From HT1-32 sp040219025 (GTDB lineage Bacteria > Pseudomonadota > Alphaproteobacteria > Rhodospirillales > HT1-32), in assembly GCA_040219025.1 (NCBI GenBank), contig JAVJTE010000007.1, forward strand, positions 62,001 to 126,000: DNA of 64,000 bases. Reading direction: 5' to 3'. The notes under the pieces are model-generated. The model searched no databases, was not told the DNA's origin, and saw only the letters and a list, made by a program, of their open reading frames with translations. Shown one piece after another: positions 1 to 8,939 of the stretch; position 1 is the stretch's first letter, and every line of letters starts with the position of its first letter. A program made the translations under genes and the position numbers.

Positions 1-258
1 CTGGATGAAAACATTGCCGAGATCATCTTTGATGTCTTCGCCCTGTTTATCTGCTTCGCCGCCATGCAACTGTCCATCACCGGCTACTGGCGGGCGAAGC
101 TGAATGCGGCGACCCGGGCCCTGCTGGCCATCGTCTCATGTGTCGCACTTGCCGCCACCGTCGGACCAGCGGTTGACGGCCTTTACTGGATTGCCGGCGC
201 GGTGGCCGGATCGGTCATTTTCATCTTTTTCAACGCCCGGCCAAAAGCTGTCGCCTGA
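1..258 (+). CDS. TRAP transporter fused permease, C-terminal fragment
   Basis: The frame is open from the first base of the window and ends at 258, so only the last 85 residues are present and the true start lies upstream. The visible part has three hydrophobic stretches (about residues 8-25, 38-55 and 62-78) and a short basic tail. The pattern of a hydrophobic helix, a GYWRAKLN loop and two more helices resembles the C-terminus of 4TM/12TM fused TRAP permeases (the TAXI type). Such proteins import organic acids with a periplasmic binding protein, using a sodium gradient. The family call is an inference from a short tail; another multi-helix permease is possible. Confidence 0.5.
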   Translation: MDENIAEIIFDVFALFICFAAMQLSITGYWRAKLNAATRALLAIVSCVALAATVGPAVDGLYWIAGAVAGSVIFIFFNARPKAVA

Positions 259-275
259 ACCGGGTTCCGGAACCA

Positions 276-304
276 CCGGCCATCCGTGACAGACGGATGG
301 CCGG
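276..304. repeat. Perfect 12-bp inverted repeat, hairpin without T-run
   Basis: Arms at 276-287 and 293-304 are perfect complements around a 5-base loop. The hairpin sits 18 bases after the TRAP permease stop. No T-run follows on either strand, so it is not a classic intrinsic terminator. It may stabilise the 3' end of the permease mRNA or assist factor-dependent termination before the RpiR gene. Confidence 0.55.
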
Positions 305-468
305 AAGAAACCCCGGGGAAAAACTCCCGTCCGTCATCACTGAGTCATCCCCCTGCCATAAAATCGCAATATAAATTGCGTAGAAACTGGTGCATGCAAG
401 TTTTCTTGCATCGAAACCGGATCGGGCATAGGCTTCAGAACTGCTCGGTTGCATAGGGGGTATGCGCT

Positions 469-1368
469 TTGGGCCTTAAGGATATTGTCGAGGAGTATGC
501 AGGCAGGCTGACGGATGCGGACCGTCGGCTGCTGGCTGTACTGCTTGTCGATCCGGTCGAGAGCAGCTTTCTTCCTGCACAGACCGTGGCCAAACGCGCC
601 GGTGTGCATCAAAGTACCGCTGGCCGGCTGGCCCAGAAACTCGGCTTTGACAGCTATCGCACGATGAAGGCCCATCTGCGGAGCGACGTGATCTCCGAAG
701 TGGATTCCGCCGCCGGCCGCATCCGGGGACGTCTGGACCGCATGGCGCAGGGTTCCATCCTCGACGCGCTTGTCGAGAGCGAGGTCCGTACCCTGATGGC
801 GCTGCCGAAGCAGATTGACGGCACAACAATGACCGCTGCCGCCGAGGCGCTGCGGGATGCCCGGCGCATTTTCCTGTTTGGGCAAGGCCATGCCTCTTCG
901 CTGACCAATCTGTTTGCCCGCCGCCTGAATCGCTCCGGCTATGATGCCATCGAACTCCAGCATCTCGACTGGCAGGCATCAGATGTTCTGCTGTCGATGC
1001 GCCGCGAAGATCTGGTTGTTGCCTGCGCGTTCCGCCGTCCCGCCGAGCGGCTGGACCGGCTGCTTGGCTATACCCGTGATGTCGGCGCCCGCTGCATGCT
1101 GATATCCGACCTGTCCGGCCTTTCGGTCCGGCCGAAGCCCGACATCCTGCTTGCTGCCTCCCGCGGTGAAGACCTGGAGTCACAATCCCTTACCGTGCCG
1201 ATGGCGATCTGCAATGCGCTGATCCTCGAATTGTCCCGTTGCGACGACGGTCGATCAATCGAAGCGCTGGAGCGCCTGTCGACACTGGCCCGCCATTTCG
1301 CTGCATCCGGTGAACCGGCTGCGACGAGACCCGCCGATCCGCGCAAAAAGACGGACGACGAACACTGA
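469..1368 (+). CDS. RpiR/MurR-family transcriptional regulator
   Basis: A 299-residue cytoplasmic regulator. The first ~80 residues are an RpiR-type helix-turn-helix (VAKRAGVHQSTAGRLAQKLG near 38-57), and residues ~125-260 form a SIS domain (FLFGQGHASS motif), the fold that binds phosphosugars. The start is taken as TTG at 469: AGGGGG lies 8 bases upstream, the frame is closed by a stop at 454, and no ATG occurs between. It is followed after 32 bases by the ABC/phosphodiesterase operon in the same direction, so it probably controls that operon in response to a phosphorylated compound. Family assignment is firm; the ligand is unknown. Confidence 0.88.
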   Translation: MGLKDIVEEYAGRLTDADRRLLAVLLVDPVESSFLPAQTVAKRAGVHQSTAGRLAQKLGFDSYRTMKAHLRSDVISEVDSAAGRIRGRLDRMAQGSILDALVESEVRTLMALPKQIDGTTMTAAAEALRDARRIFLFGQGHASSLTNLFARRLNRSGYDAIELQHLDWQASDVLLSMRREDLVVACAFRRPAERLDRLLGYTRDVGARCMLISDLSGLSVRPKPDILLAASRGEDLESQSLTVPMAICNALILELSRCDDGRSIEALERLSTLARHFAASGEPAATRPADPRKKTDDEH

Positions 1369-1400
1369 CGCCTCACACTGCCACAAGCAAAACGGAGAGA

Positions 1401-3011
1401 ATGATGTTTCGTAACTATCTGAAAACCGGACTGGGAGCTGCGGCACTGACCGCCGCCCTGGCCGTGACAGGGACAGCCCCGCAGGATGCACAGGCTGCTG
1501 ACCGGCCGGCCGTCACTGTTGCCGTGAACAAACTGGCCCGCGGCCTTGATCCCGTCGAACAGACCGGCACCGTGGACACGCGTATCTATTACTCGATCTA
1601 TGACACCCTGATCCGCCGCGATTTCGCCAGCGAATCAAAAGGCGGGGCGGCAAAGCTGGTGCCGGGTCTGGCCACATCCTGGACCCGCACCGCACCGAAC
1701 CGGCTTGAACTTGATCTGCGTCAGGGCGTGACCTGCCATGACGGCAACCCGTTCAATGCGGATGACGTTCTCTCGACCTTCGACGCTGAGCGTCTCTGGG
1801 GACCGAAATCCTATTATGCGACCGGGCGTCAGTATTTCTCGCATCTGACCGGCGTCGAAAAACTGGGTGATTACAAGGTCGCCTTCACGACCGAAGGACC
1901 GGATGCAGCACTTGAGCTTCTGCTCTCCAGCTATACCTCCTTCATCGTCTGTGATGAAGCCTGGAACGCCCATAAGGAAGCCGGTGTCGACCATACGGTC
2001 TGGATGGAAAAGGCCTCGAAGGCGATGAACTGGAAACCGGTCGGTACCGGACCCTACAAATTCGCCAGCTACCAGAAGAACGATCACATCAAGCTTGATG
2101 CTTTCGATGCCTACTGGGGTGGCAAGCCTGCCGCCACAAGCGTCAACTTCAAGGAAGTACCGGAAGTTGCAGCCCGCATTTCCGGTCTGGTCTCCGGCGA
2201 ATTCGACATCGTCGTCGATCTGACGCCGGACCAGTGGGATGTCATCGACCGCTATGATGACATCAAGCAGGAATCCGTCGTTCTCGACAATTCGCATGTC
2301 CTCGTCTTCAACACCGCCGATCCTGTCACCGGCAGCAAGAAACTGCGCCAGGCCCTCAGCCTCGCAATTGATCGCAGCGCGCTGATCAATGCGCTCTGGC
2401 GTGGCAAGACCTACACCCCGAAAGGCCACCAGCTTGAGAAATTCGGGGCGATGTATGTCAAGGACCGCCCCGGCTATGTCACTGACGTGGAAAAAGCCAA
2501 AAAGCTGATCGCGGAAAGCGGCTACAAGGGCGAGAAGATCAGCTATCGCCTGATCCCGAACTACTATCCCTACAATGTTGAAGCCGCACAGATCATCCAG
2601 GAAATGTGGCGGGCAGTCGGGATCAATGTCGAACTCGACTTTGTTGAGAGCTTCAAGGCAGTCCGGGCGGAGGGCGCCCAGATCTACGCCTGGTCGAACA
2701 CCTACCGCATTCCGGACCCGGCCGGCGCCATGCTGCCGCTCTATGGCCCGAATGCTGCGATCCAGGGCAAGTACAAGTTTTTCACGGCACCGGCTGAATA
2801 CAACAAGCTGGCGGATGAACTTCTGCAGACCGCCGACATGACAGAACGTCAGGCCAAGTTTGCCCGCATGCTCGACATCTTCGAAGACGAGATGCCGATC
2901 ACCTTGCTCTACAATCCGCTGACCACCTACGCCATGAAGAAGAACATCGAGTGGACACCCTACACGCTGTTCTACATGGACTTCCGTCCTGACAACTTCG
3001 CCGTCAACTGA
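1401..3011 (+). CDS. ABC transporter substrate-binding protein, peptide/nickel/opine family (SBP family 5)
   Basis: A 536-residue periplasmic binding protein. It has a Sec signal peptide with basic MMFRNYLK, an Ala-rich core and a likely cut after AQA near residue 32; no lipobox cysteine is seen. The body has the SBP_bac_5 layout: LVPGLATSW, LRQGVTCHDG and a KPVGTGPYKF block near 213-222. GGAGAG lies just upstream of ATG 1401. It begins an operon with two ATPases, two phosphodiesterases and two permeases. Family members bind peptides, nickel, opines, sugars or glycerophospho-compounds; the phosphodiesterase neighbours favour a phosphodiester ligand here, which is inference. Confidence 0.88.
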   Translation: MMFRNYLKTGLGAAALTAALAVTGTAPQDAQAADRPAVTVAVNKLARGLDPVEQTGTVDTRIYYSIYDTLIRRDFASESKGGAAKLVPGLATSWTRTAPNRLELDLRQGVTCHDGNPFNADDVLSTFDAERLWGPKSYYATGRQYFSHLTGVEKLGDYKVAFTTEGPDAALELLLSSYTSFIVCDEAWNAHKEAGVDHTVWMEKASKAMNWKPVGTGPYKFASYQKNDHIKLDAFDAYWGGKPAATSVNFKEVPEVAARISGLVSGEFDIVVDLTPDQWDVIDRYDDIKQESVVLDNSHVLVFNTADPVTGSKKLRQALSLAIDRSALINALWRGKTYTPKGHQLEKFGAMYVKDRPGYVTDVEKAKKLIAESGYKGEKISYRLIPNYYPYNVEAAQIIQEMWRAVGINVELDFVESFKAVRAEGAQIYAWSNTYRIPDPAGAMLPLYGPNAAIQGKYKFFTAPAEYNKLADELLQTADMTERQAKFARMLDIFEDEMPITLLYNPLTTYAMKKNIEWTPYTLFYMDFRPDNFAVN

Positions 3012-3081
3012 TACCGGCGAAATCTCCAGGGAGCCTCCCCGGACGTCACAGCCTCAGGGCTGCGGCGTCCGGGACATTTTC

Positions 3082-3909
3082 ATGACCAGTATTCTTGAAG
3101 TTACAGACCTCAACGTCACTTTCGGCACGACCGAAGGTCCGGTGCATGCTGTCCGCAATACGGCCTTCTCGATCACTGCGGGTGAGACCCTCTGCATTGT
3201 CGGTGAAAGCGGCAGCGGGAAAAGTGTCACCTGTCAGGCCCTGCTCGGACTGCTGCCCCAGAACGGCCGGGTGACTGGCGGCAGGGCCCTGTTCCGGGGG
3301 GATGATCTGCTGCAGAAATCGGAAAACGATCTTGAGAAAATCCGGGGTCGCGATATCGGCATGATCTTTCAGGACCCGGTGGCATCGCTGAACCCGGTCC
3401 ACCGGATCGGTACCCAGATTACGGAAAGCCTGCAAATTCATCAGGGCCTGTCCGGCAGTGCGGCAGTGCAGCGCGCCACCGAACTGCTCGACGCTGTCGG
3501 CATTCCCGAACCACGACAGCGACTGCGGGAATATCCGCACCAGTTAAGCGGCGGCATGAACCAGCGGGTGATGATCGCCATCGCCCTGGCCTGCCGCCCG
3601 GCCCTGCTGATCGCTGACGAGCCGACAACCGCCCTGGATGTCACCATTCAGGCGCAAATTCTGGAACTGCTCCGCAGTCTCAAGGATGAATTCGGCATGT
3701 CGATGCTGTTCATCACCCATGATCTGGGCGTTGTCGCAGAAATCGCTGACAGCGTCGTTGTCATGCGCCATGGCGTCGTCGTCGAATCCGGAACGACAGA
3801 TGCCATCTTCAATCACCCCGAACATCCCTATACCGGCGAACTGATGAATCTCATCCCGCGACTTGATGCACCGGCCCCGGTCTACCCGCACCAGGCTGTC
3901 ACCGCATGA
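3082..3909 (+). CDS. ABC transporter ATP-binding protein, DppD/OppD-like
   Basis: A 275-residue ATPase of the importer: Walker A GESGSGKS near residue 40, signature LSGGMNQR, Walker B LLIADEPT and the ITHD switch histidine. It is about 50 residues shorter than typical DppD, because it stops soon after the HPYTGELM segment and has almost none of the usual C-terminal cysteine-bearing oligopeptide extension. The stop overlaps the start of the next ATPase gene by ATGA, implying translational coupling and a DppD/DppF-type heterodimer. The shortened tail looks natural rather than frameshifted, since the coupling is intact. Confidence 0.88.
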   Translation: MTSILEVTDLNVTFGTTEGPVHAVRNTAFSITAGETLCIVGESGSGKSVTCQALLGLLPQNGRVTGGRALFRGDDLLQKSENDLEKIRGRDIGMIFQDPVASLNPVHRIGTQITESLQIHQGLSGSAAVQRATELLDAVGIPEPRQRLREYPHQLSGGMNQRVMIAIALACRPALLIADEPTTALDVTIQAQILELLRSLKDEFGMSMLFITHDLGVVAEIADSVVVMRHGVVVESGTTDAIFNHPEHPYTGELMNLIPRLDAPAPVYPHQAVTA

Positions 3910-4901
3910 ACGCCGTCGCTGATCCGCTGCTGAGTGTAACCGGGCTCCACCGGCACTACCGCAAACCACGTCGTCATCCGTTCGCCGCGCGCCAGTCAGT
4001 CCGGGCCGTGGCCGGTATCGATCTGTATATCCGCCCCGGCGAGACCCTGGGTATCGTCGGGGAAAGCGGCTGCGGAAAGTCGACGCTTGGCCGCATTGTC
4101 GTCGGCATTGACCAGCCGACCTCCGGCGCTGTCCGCTTCGCGGGAACCGAAATTTCCGCACTTGGTGCAGCGGGCATGAAACCGTTCCGCCGTGATCTCC
4201 AGATGATCTTTCAGAACCCGCTGGCCGCCCTCGACCCCCGGCTGCGGGTGGGCCCGCAGATCCGCGAGGCAATGGATATCCATGATATCGCCACGCCGCC
4301 GGAACGTGACGACCTCGTCATGCAAATGCTCGATGCCGTCGGGCTGGATACCGGGATCGCCGCCCGCTATCCGCACCAGATCAGTGGCGGCCAGGCACAG
4401 CGTATCGTCATCGCCCGCGCTCTGACCCTGAAGTCAAAACTGCTGGTCTGTGACGAGCCGGTCTCTGCGCTGGATGTGTCCGTTCAGGCGACTGTCACCC
4501 GCCTGCTGGCCGACCTGCAGCGTAAATCCGGCATCGCCTATCTGTTCATCTCGCATGACCTGAAGGTGGTGAAGCAGCTCGCCCACCGGACTGCCGTGAT
4601 GTATCTCGGCCGGATCGTTGAGGAAGGTGCGACCGGCGATGTCTATGACCGGGCCTTCCATCCCTATACCAAGGCGCTGATCTCGGCGGTGCCGAAAACC
4701 ACCGTCCCGCCGACACCGCGCCGGCTGGTGCTGAAAGGCGATCCGCCAAGCCCGCTGAATCCGCCGTCTGGCTGCAGCTTTCATACACGTTGCCCGTTTG
4801 CCACGGATATCTGCAGCCGGGAAACCCCTGAACTGCGCGATCTGGCCACCGGTCACCGCGCGGCCTGTCACCACGCCGAAGACCTGAAGGATGTCCTATG
4901 A
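3906..4901 (+). CDS. ABC transporter ATP-binding protein, DppF/OppF-like
   Basis: A 331-residue second ATPase, with Walker A GESGCGKS, signature SGGQAQR, Walker B LLVCDEP and the ISHD switch. Unlike its partner it keeps the C-terminal oligopeptide-type extension, with a cysteine cluster in GCSFHTRCPFATDIC near 292-306. An N-terminal insert rich in Arg and His (KPRRHPFAARQ) precedes the fold, as in many DppF proteins. ATGA overlaps link it to the genes on both sides (3906 and 4898), so the glycerophosphodiesterase downstream is translated in step with the transporter ATPases. Confidence 0.88.
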   Translation: MNAVADPLLSVTGLHRHYRKPRRHPFAARQSVRAVAGIDLYIRPGETLGIVGESGCGKSTLGRIVVGIDQPTSGAVRFAGTEISALGAAGMKPFRRDLQMIFQNPLAALDPRLRVGPQIREAMDIHDIATPPERDDLVMQMLDAVGLDTGIAARYPHQISGGQAQRIVIARALTLKSKLLVCDEPVSALDVSVQATVTRLLADLQRKSGIAYLFISHDLKVVKQLAHRTAVMYLGRIVEEGATGDVYDRAFHPYTKALISAVPKTTVPPTPRRLVLKGDPPSPLNPPSGCSFHTRCPFATDICSRETPELRDLATGHRAACHHAEDLKDVL

Positions 4902-5623
4902 ACCGGCCGCTCAGCATTGCCCATCGCGGCTATTCATCAAGATACCCGGAAAACACACTGACCGCCCACGCGGAGGCGATAAAGGCCGGGGCCGATATGG
5001 TCGAAGTCGACACGAGATTCAGCAGGGATGGCGATATCTTCTGCCTGCATGATCCGGATCTGGAGCGTCTGACCGGCGACCGCCGGATGGTGGCGGATTG
5101 CACGACCCGCGAGCTTCGCGAAATCCGGATCAGCAATGATGAACGCCTGATGACCCTGCCGGAACTGCTCAACCTGGTCGATGGCAGGACCGGCATCATG
5201 CTCGATATCAAGCTGCAGGATGATGCCATGACCTTCGCCCTGCTGGATTGTGTGATGGCCGCCGGACAGATGTCGAACACATGGTTCGGTGTCCGCTCCT
5301 GTGACCAGCTATGTGCGACCCGCAAGATGGCACCTGCGGCCCAGTGCCTTGCTATGCTGTCAGACTATTCCGAGGCGGAGGCCTGGATCGACGCCGGTGC
5401 CACTGCCGTACGCATCTGGGAAAGCCAGTTCACGCAAGAACTCGAAGACCGGCTTGCGCCGAAGATCCCGATCTGGATCACCGTCGGCGGCCGCGGCACA
5501 TCTGACCTGACCGGTGACATTCCCCCGGAACGGCTGCGCCGCCTCGCCGCACGCCGGGTCACTGCCATTCTGCTCAATGATCCCACCCTGTTTGATCAAC
5601 TCGTTCCGGAGCCTGTCCTATGA
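4898..5623 (+). CDS. Glycerophosphodiester phosphodiesterase family protein (cytoplasmic)
   Basis: A 241-residue GDPD-fold enzyme. The catalytic elements are all visible: AHRGYSSRYPENT at the N-terminus (His and Arg, then Glu of PENT), EVDTRFSRDG (metal-binding Glu and Asp) and CLHDPDLERLT (second His). Enzymes of this family hydrolyse glycerophosphodiesters to glycerol-3-phosphate and an alcohol. No signal peptide is present, so it would act on substrate already brought inside. It overlaps the upstream ATPase gene and the downstream phosphodiesterase gene by ATGA. Short cytoplasmic homologues can also act on other phosphodiesters, so the exact substrate is open. Confidence 0.87.
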   Translation: MNRPLSIAHRGYSSRYPENTLTAHAEAIKAGADMVEVDTRFSRDGDIFCLHDPDLERLTGDRRMVADCTTRELREIRISNDERLMTLPELLNLVDGRTGIMLDIKLQDDAMTFALLDCVMAAGQMSNTWFGVRSCDQLCATRKMAPAAQCLAMLSDYSEAEAWIDAGATAVRIWESQFTQELEDRLAPKIPIWITVGGRGTSDLTGDIPPERLRRLAARRVTAILLNDPTLFDQLVPEPVL

Positions 5624-7077
5624 CCGATAAACCTGTCCTTCTTGTTGTCGTCCTCGATGGCATGCGACGTGATCTGATCGATCATGCGAACATGCCGGTG
5701 CTCCGCCGTTTCATGGATCAGGGCGTGGATTGCCCGGAAAGCTCTTCGGTTTTTCCGTCCGCCACCCGGGTCAATTCGGCTGCACTCGGGTCCGGGACAA
5801 CGCCCGGCCGGAACGGTATTATCTCGAACAAGTATTTTGATCCGGGCGTCGCCGGCGGGCGGATGATCCATACCGGCCTCTACCCCGATATCGAAGCCGC
5901 AGAATCTGCCTACGACGGGGGCTATGTAACCACCACAACGCTGGGCGAGGTTATCGCCGATGCCGGCCTGCGGATGGCGGTCGTCAGTTCGGGCAGTGCC
6001 GGAACGACCCATCTGGTCAACCCGCGGGCGGCAAAGAACGGTCAGCCGGCAATCTGTCTGCGCGACTGGGATGCCAGCCAGCCCGACGATTTCGCAAAGC
6101 GCATGCTCACCCGTTTTGGCCCGGTCGCCGCTGAAGGCAAACCCAATTCGGAACGCATGGTCCAGCAGACCACGATGTTCATCGAAGGCGTGTTCCCGGA
6201 ATACCGGCCCGATGTGACGATCCTCTGGTATAATGACCCTGACCTGACCTTCCACCACAAGGGCCTCGGATCACCCGAAGCGGTGTCTGCCCTGCAGGCA
6301 CTCGACCGTGAATTTGCCCGGCTTCTCGACTGGAGAGACTCCGGTGCCGGCGGCGGGAATGTCCAGATTCTGGTGGTCTCCGACCACGGCCATCTGACCG
6401 CCCGCGAACGCGTCACCGTCGCACCGGACCTGAAGGCTGCGGGTTTTACCATTGGCCAGAATGGTGACGCGCTGGTCGGGGCTATCGGCTACATGGGGGC
6501 CATCCGTTCGATGAACGGTGATCAGGGCCAGCTTGAACGCCTCGCCGCCGGCCTCGCCGAGCAGCCCTGGTGCGGCCTGATGTTCAGCGCTGACCGCAAT
6601 GGTGTTGACGGTGTTATCCCCGGCACCCTGTCACGGTCGCTGCTGTCGAACGACCATAAACGCTCTGCCGATCTGTTCTACATCATGCGTTCTGATGACG
6701 GGCTGAATGCTGCCGGGGTCGATGGTACCTGTTTTTTCCAGGGCGACATGCCCGATGGCGGATCGATCCACAGCGGTCTGCACCGGCGCGAGATGAACAA
6801 TCTCATGGCCTTTGGCGGCTCCGCCTTCCGGCAGGGGCATGTCAGCCCTGTACCAACCGGTGTCATCGATGTCGCACCGACTGTGCTGCATCTGCTGGGA
6901 CTGGAGGCACCTGCCGCGATGGAAGGGCGTATCGTCACCGAAGCCCTGCAGGGCAGCACCGCCGACCCGGATCACAGCAGCGAGACATTCACGGTTGAAG
7001 GCCGGGCCGGTATCATGACGCTCCGGCGCAACACCACTGCCGGGGTCGGCTATATCCATTCCGGCGCAATCAGCTAA
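5620..7077 (+). CDS. Alkaline-phosphatase-superfamily phosphodiesterase/nucleotide pyrophosphatase-like enzyme
   Basis: A 485-residue cytoplasmic enzyme of the type I phosphodiesterase/nucleotide pyrophosphatase group. Metal ligands and nucleophile can be traced: VVLDGMRRD near residue 10, the nucleophile segment FPSATRVNS near 45-53 followed by GTTPGRNGI, DPDLTFHH near 206-213, VVSDHGH near 252-258 and SIHSGLHR near 387. The AP superfamily uses two metal ions and a Thr or Ser nucleophile on phosphate mono- or diesters. No signal peptide is seen. With the adjoining GDPD it gives one importer two different intracellular phosphodiesterases. Substrate unknown. Confidence 0.82.
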   Translation: MTDKPVLLVVVLDGMRRDLIDHANMPVLRRFMDQGVDCPESSSVFPSATRVNSAALGSGTTPGRNGIISNKYFDPGVAGGRMIHTGLYPDIEAAESAYDGGYVTTTTLGEVIADAGLRMAVVSSGSAGTTHLVNPRAAKNGQPAICLRDWDASQPDDFAKRMLTRFGPVAAEGKPNSERMVQQTTMFIEGVFPEYRPDVTILWYNDPDLTFHHKGLGSPEAVSALQALDREFARLLDWRDSGAGGGNVQILVVSDHGHLTARERVTVAPDLKAAGFTIGQNGDALVGAIGYMGAIRSMNGDQGQLERLAAGLAEQPWCGLMFSADRNGVDGVIPGTLSRSLLSNDHKRSADLFYIMRSDDGLNAAGVDGTCFFQGDMPDGGSIHSGLHRREMNNLMAFGGSAFRQGHVSPVPTGVIDVAPTVLHLLGLEAPAAMEGRIVTEALQGSTADPDHSSETFTVEGRAGIMTLRRNTTAGVGYIHSGAIS

Positions 7078-7082
7078 ATCCG

Positions 7083-8021
7083 ATGAATCTGAACCTTTTC
7101 CTCGTCAAACTTGGCCGGGCCCTGTTCACGATCTGGCTGGTGATCAGTTTTGCCTTTGTTGTCCTGCATCTCTCCGGTGACCCGATCGAGGCACTGGTTG
7201 GTGACCAGGCATCCGAAGAGGTTATTGAATACTACACCCAGAAATACGGCTTCGACCGGCCATTGTGGGAACAGTACCTGTCCTATTTCGGTGCCCTGGC
7301 CTCCGGTGATTTCGGAATTTCGCTGTCCGACCGGACCCCGACGACGACCCTGATCATCGCCGCCCTGCCCAACACGCTGCTGCTGGCCGGGGTCTCCTTC
7401 TCGCTCGGCCTGTTTCTCGGCATTCCACTGGGGATCGTCTCGGCTTTGAACCGGAACAAGCCCATTGACCGGTTTGTCATGGGCTTTGCGGTTTTCGGAT
7501 TCAGTGTTCCGAATTTCTTCTTCGGTATTCTGCTGATCCTGCTGTTCTCGCTGCATCTGCGCCTGCTGCCCAGTTCCGGCAGCGGCACCCTGCTGCATGT
7601 CATCCTGCCGGCGGTAACGCTGGGCACCCATTTTGCCGGCACCTTCGCCCGCTTCACCCGCTCCGCGATGCTGGAAGTTCTCAACAAGCAGTACATGACA
7701 TCTGCCCGCGCCAAGGGCGTGCCCTATGCCCGCCGGATCAACTGGCATGCGGTACCGAATGCGGCAATACCCGTGGTGACCATCGCCGGGCTGAAACTGG
7801 GCGACCTGATTGCCGGATCGATTGTTGTCGAGACGGTCTTTGCCTGGCCGGGGGTCGGCAGATTGCTGGTCACCGCCGTCTCGTCACGTGATCTGGCGCT
7901 GGTGCAGACCATTCTGATCATGGTCGCGGCATCCATGGTGTTCGTCAATCTGGCGGTGGACCTGCTTTACGGCATGATCGATCCCCGTGTGCGCGCCTCC
8001 AGTACGGCAGACAAGGAATAG
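7083..8021 (+). CDS. ABC transporter permease, DppB-like
   Basis: A 312-residue inner-membrane permease with the classic DppB plan: an N-terminal helix (TIWLVISFAFVVLHL), a periplasmic segment carrying DPIEALVGDQAS and YGFDRPLWEQYL, then five more helices. The ATPase-contacting EAA loop is seen around SARAKGVPYARRINWHAVPNA. It starts 5 bases after the phosphodiesterase stop and pairs with the DppC-like permease 3 bases downstream. Placing the permeases after the enzymes, instead of directly after the binding protein, is unusual for Dpp operons. Confidence 0.88.
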   Translation: MNLNLFLVKLGRALFTIWLVISFAFVVLHLSGDPIEALVGDQASEEVIEYYTQKYGFDRPLWEQYLSYFGALASGDFGISLSDRTPTTTLIIAALPNTLLLAGVSFSLGLFLGIPLGIVSALNRNKPIDRFVMGFAVFGFSVPNFFFGILLILLFSLHLRLLPSSGSGTLLHVILPAVTLGTHFAGTFARFTRSAMLEVLNKQYMTSARAKGVPYARRINWHAVPNAAIPVVTIAGLKLGDLIAGSIVVETVFAWPGVGRLLVTAVSSRDLALVQTILIMVAASMVFVNLAVDLLYGMIDPRVRASSTADKE

Positions 8022-8024
8022 AAA

Positions 8025-8933
8025 ATGGCGGGTTTCCTGAAACGCGTTCTGTCGCCGAAGCCGGCCATCGACCCGTCTGCCGAACCGGCAGCGGCGCCCC
8101 GCGAAGACCGCTGGCCCCCGATTGTCATTATCGCGCTGGGCTTTCTGGCCATCATCGCCTTCATCTTCATCTTTGCCGACCTGATTGCGCCCTATGATTA
8201 CCGCACCCAGTCGCTGCTCAACCGGCTGAAACCACCTGCTTTCATGGGTGGCAGCAGCCAGTTCCTGCTCGGCACGGATGAGCTTGGGCGCGACATCCTG
8301 AGTCGCCTGATCTATGCCATCCGGTTCTCGATCATGGTGGCCCTGGCCGGCACCGCAATCGGGGCCATGATCGGCACCCTGCTCGGCTTCATTGCCGCGC
8401 ATTTCCGGGGATATGTCGAAGAAGTCATCATGATGATGGTGGATGTTCAGGCATCCCTGCCCTTCATCCTCATCGCCCTGGCCGTGGTGGCTTTCTTCGG
8501 TGGCGGGTTTGGCCTGTTTATCCTGCTGATGGGTGTTTATGGCTGGGAAGTCTTCGCCCGGCTGACCCGTGGCATGGTGATACAGGCGAACACTCATGGT
8601 TATGCGGTCGCCCTGTCGTCACTCGGGGCCTCGCCCGCACGGATCTATATGCGTCATGTGCTGCCGAATATCCTCAGCGTGCTGATCGTCCAGTTCACCC
8701 TGAACTTTCCGCAGACAATCCTGCTGGAAACCTCGCTGTCCTTTCTCGGGCTCGGCATCCGGCCACCACTGACCAGCCTCGGCCAGATGCTGGGGGCCGG
8801 TCGTGCCCATCTGCTGACCGCCTGGTGGATTGCCGTGCTGCCGGGAATGGTGATCTTCCTGACCACCCTGTCAATCAGCATCGTCGGCGACTGGCTGCGC
8901 GACCGCCTCGACCCGACACTGTCCGGCAGATAA
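8025..8933 (+). CDS. ABC transporter permease, DppC-like
   Basis: A 302-residue partner permease with an N-terminal cytoplasmic extension rich in Pro and Ala, a first helix near 37-58, and the family hallmark LGTDELGRDILSRLIYAIRFS near 85-105. The EAA loop is in ALSSLGASPARIYMRHVLPN. It is the last gene of the operon; its stop at 8933 is six bases from the end of the convergent minus-strand permease gene, with no clear terminator between the two. Confidence 0.88.
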   Translation: MAGFLKRVLSPKPAIDPSAEPAAAPREDRWPPIVIIALGFLAIIAFIFIFADLIAPYDYRTQSLLNRLKPPAFMGGSSQFLLGTDELGRDILSRLIYAIRFSIMVALAGTAIGAMIGTLLGFIAAHFRGYVEEVIMMMVDVQASLPFILIALAVVAFFGGGFGLFILLMGVYGWEVFARLTRGMVIQANTHGYAVALSSLGASPARIYMRHVLPNILSVLIVQFTLNFPQTILLETSLSFLGLGIRPPLTSLGQMLGAGRAHLLTAWWIAVLPGMVIFLTTLSISIVGDWLRDRLDPTLSGR

Positions 8934-8939
8934 GGCCCG

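Noticed and set aside
276..304. Intrinsic terminator after the TRAP permease
   Set aside because: The hairpin is perfect but no T-run follows on either strand, so it is listed as an inverted repeat.
3082..3909. Frameshift truncating the DppD-like ATPase
   Set aside because: The frame ends at a coupled ATGA junction and no remnant of the missing tail is seen in other frames; the short form looks native.
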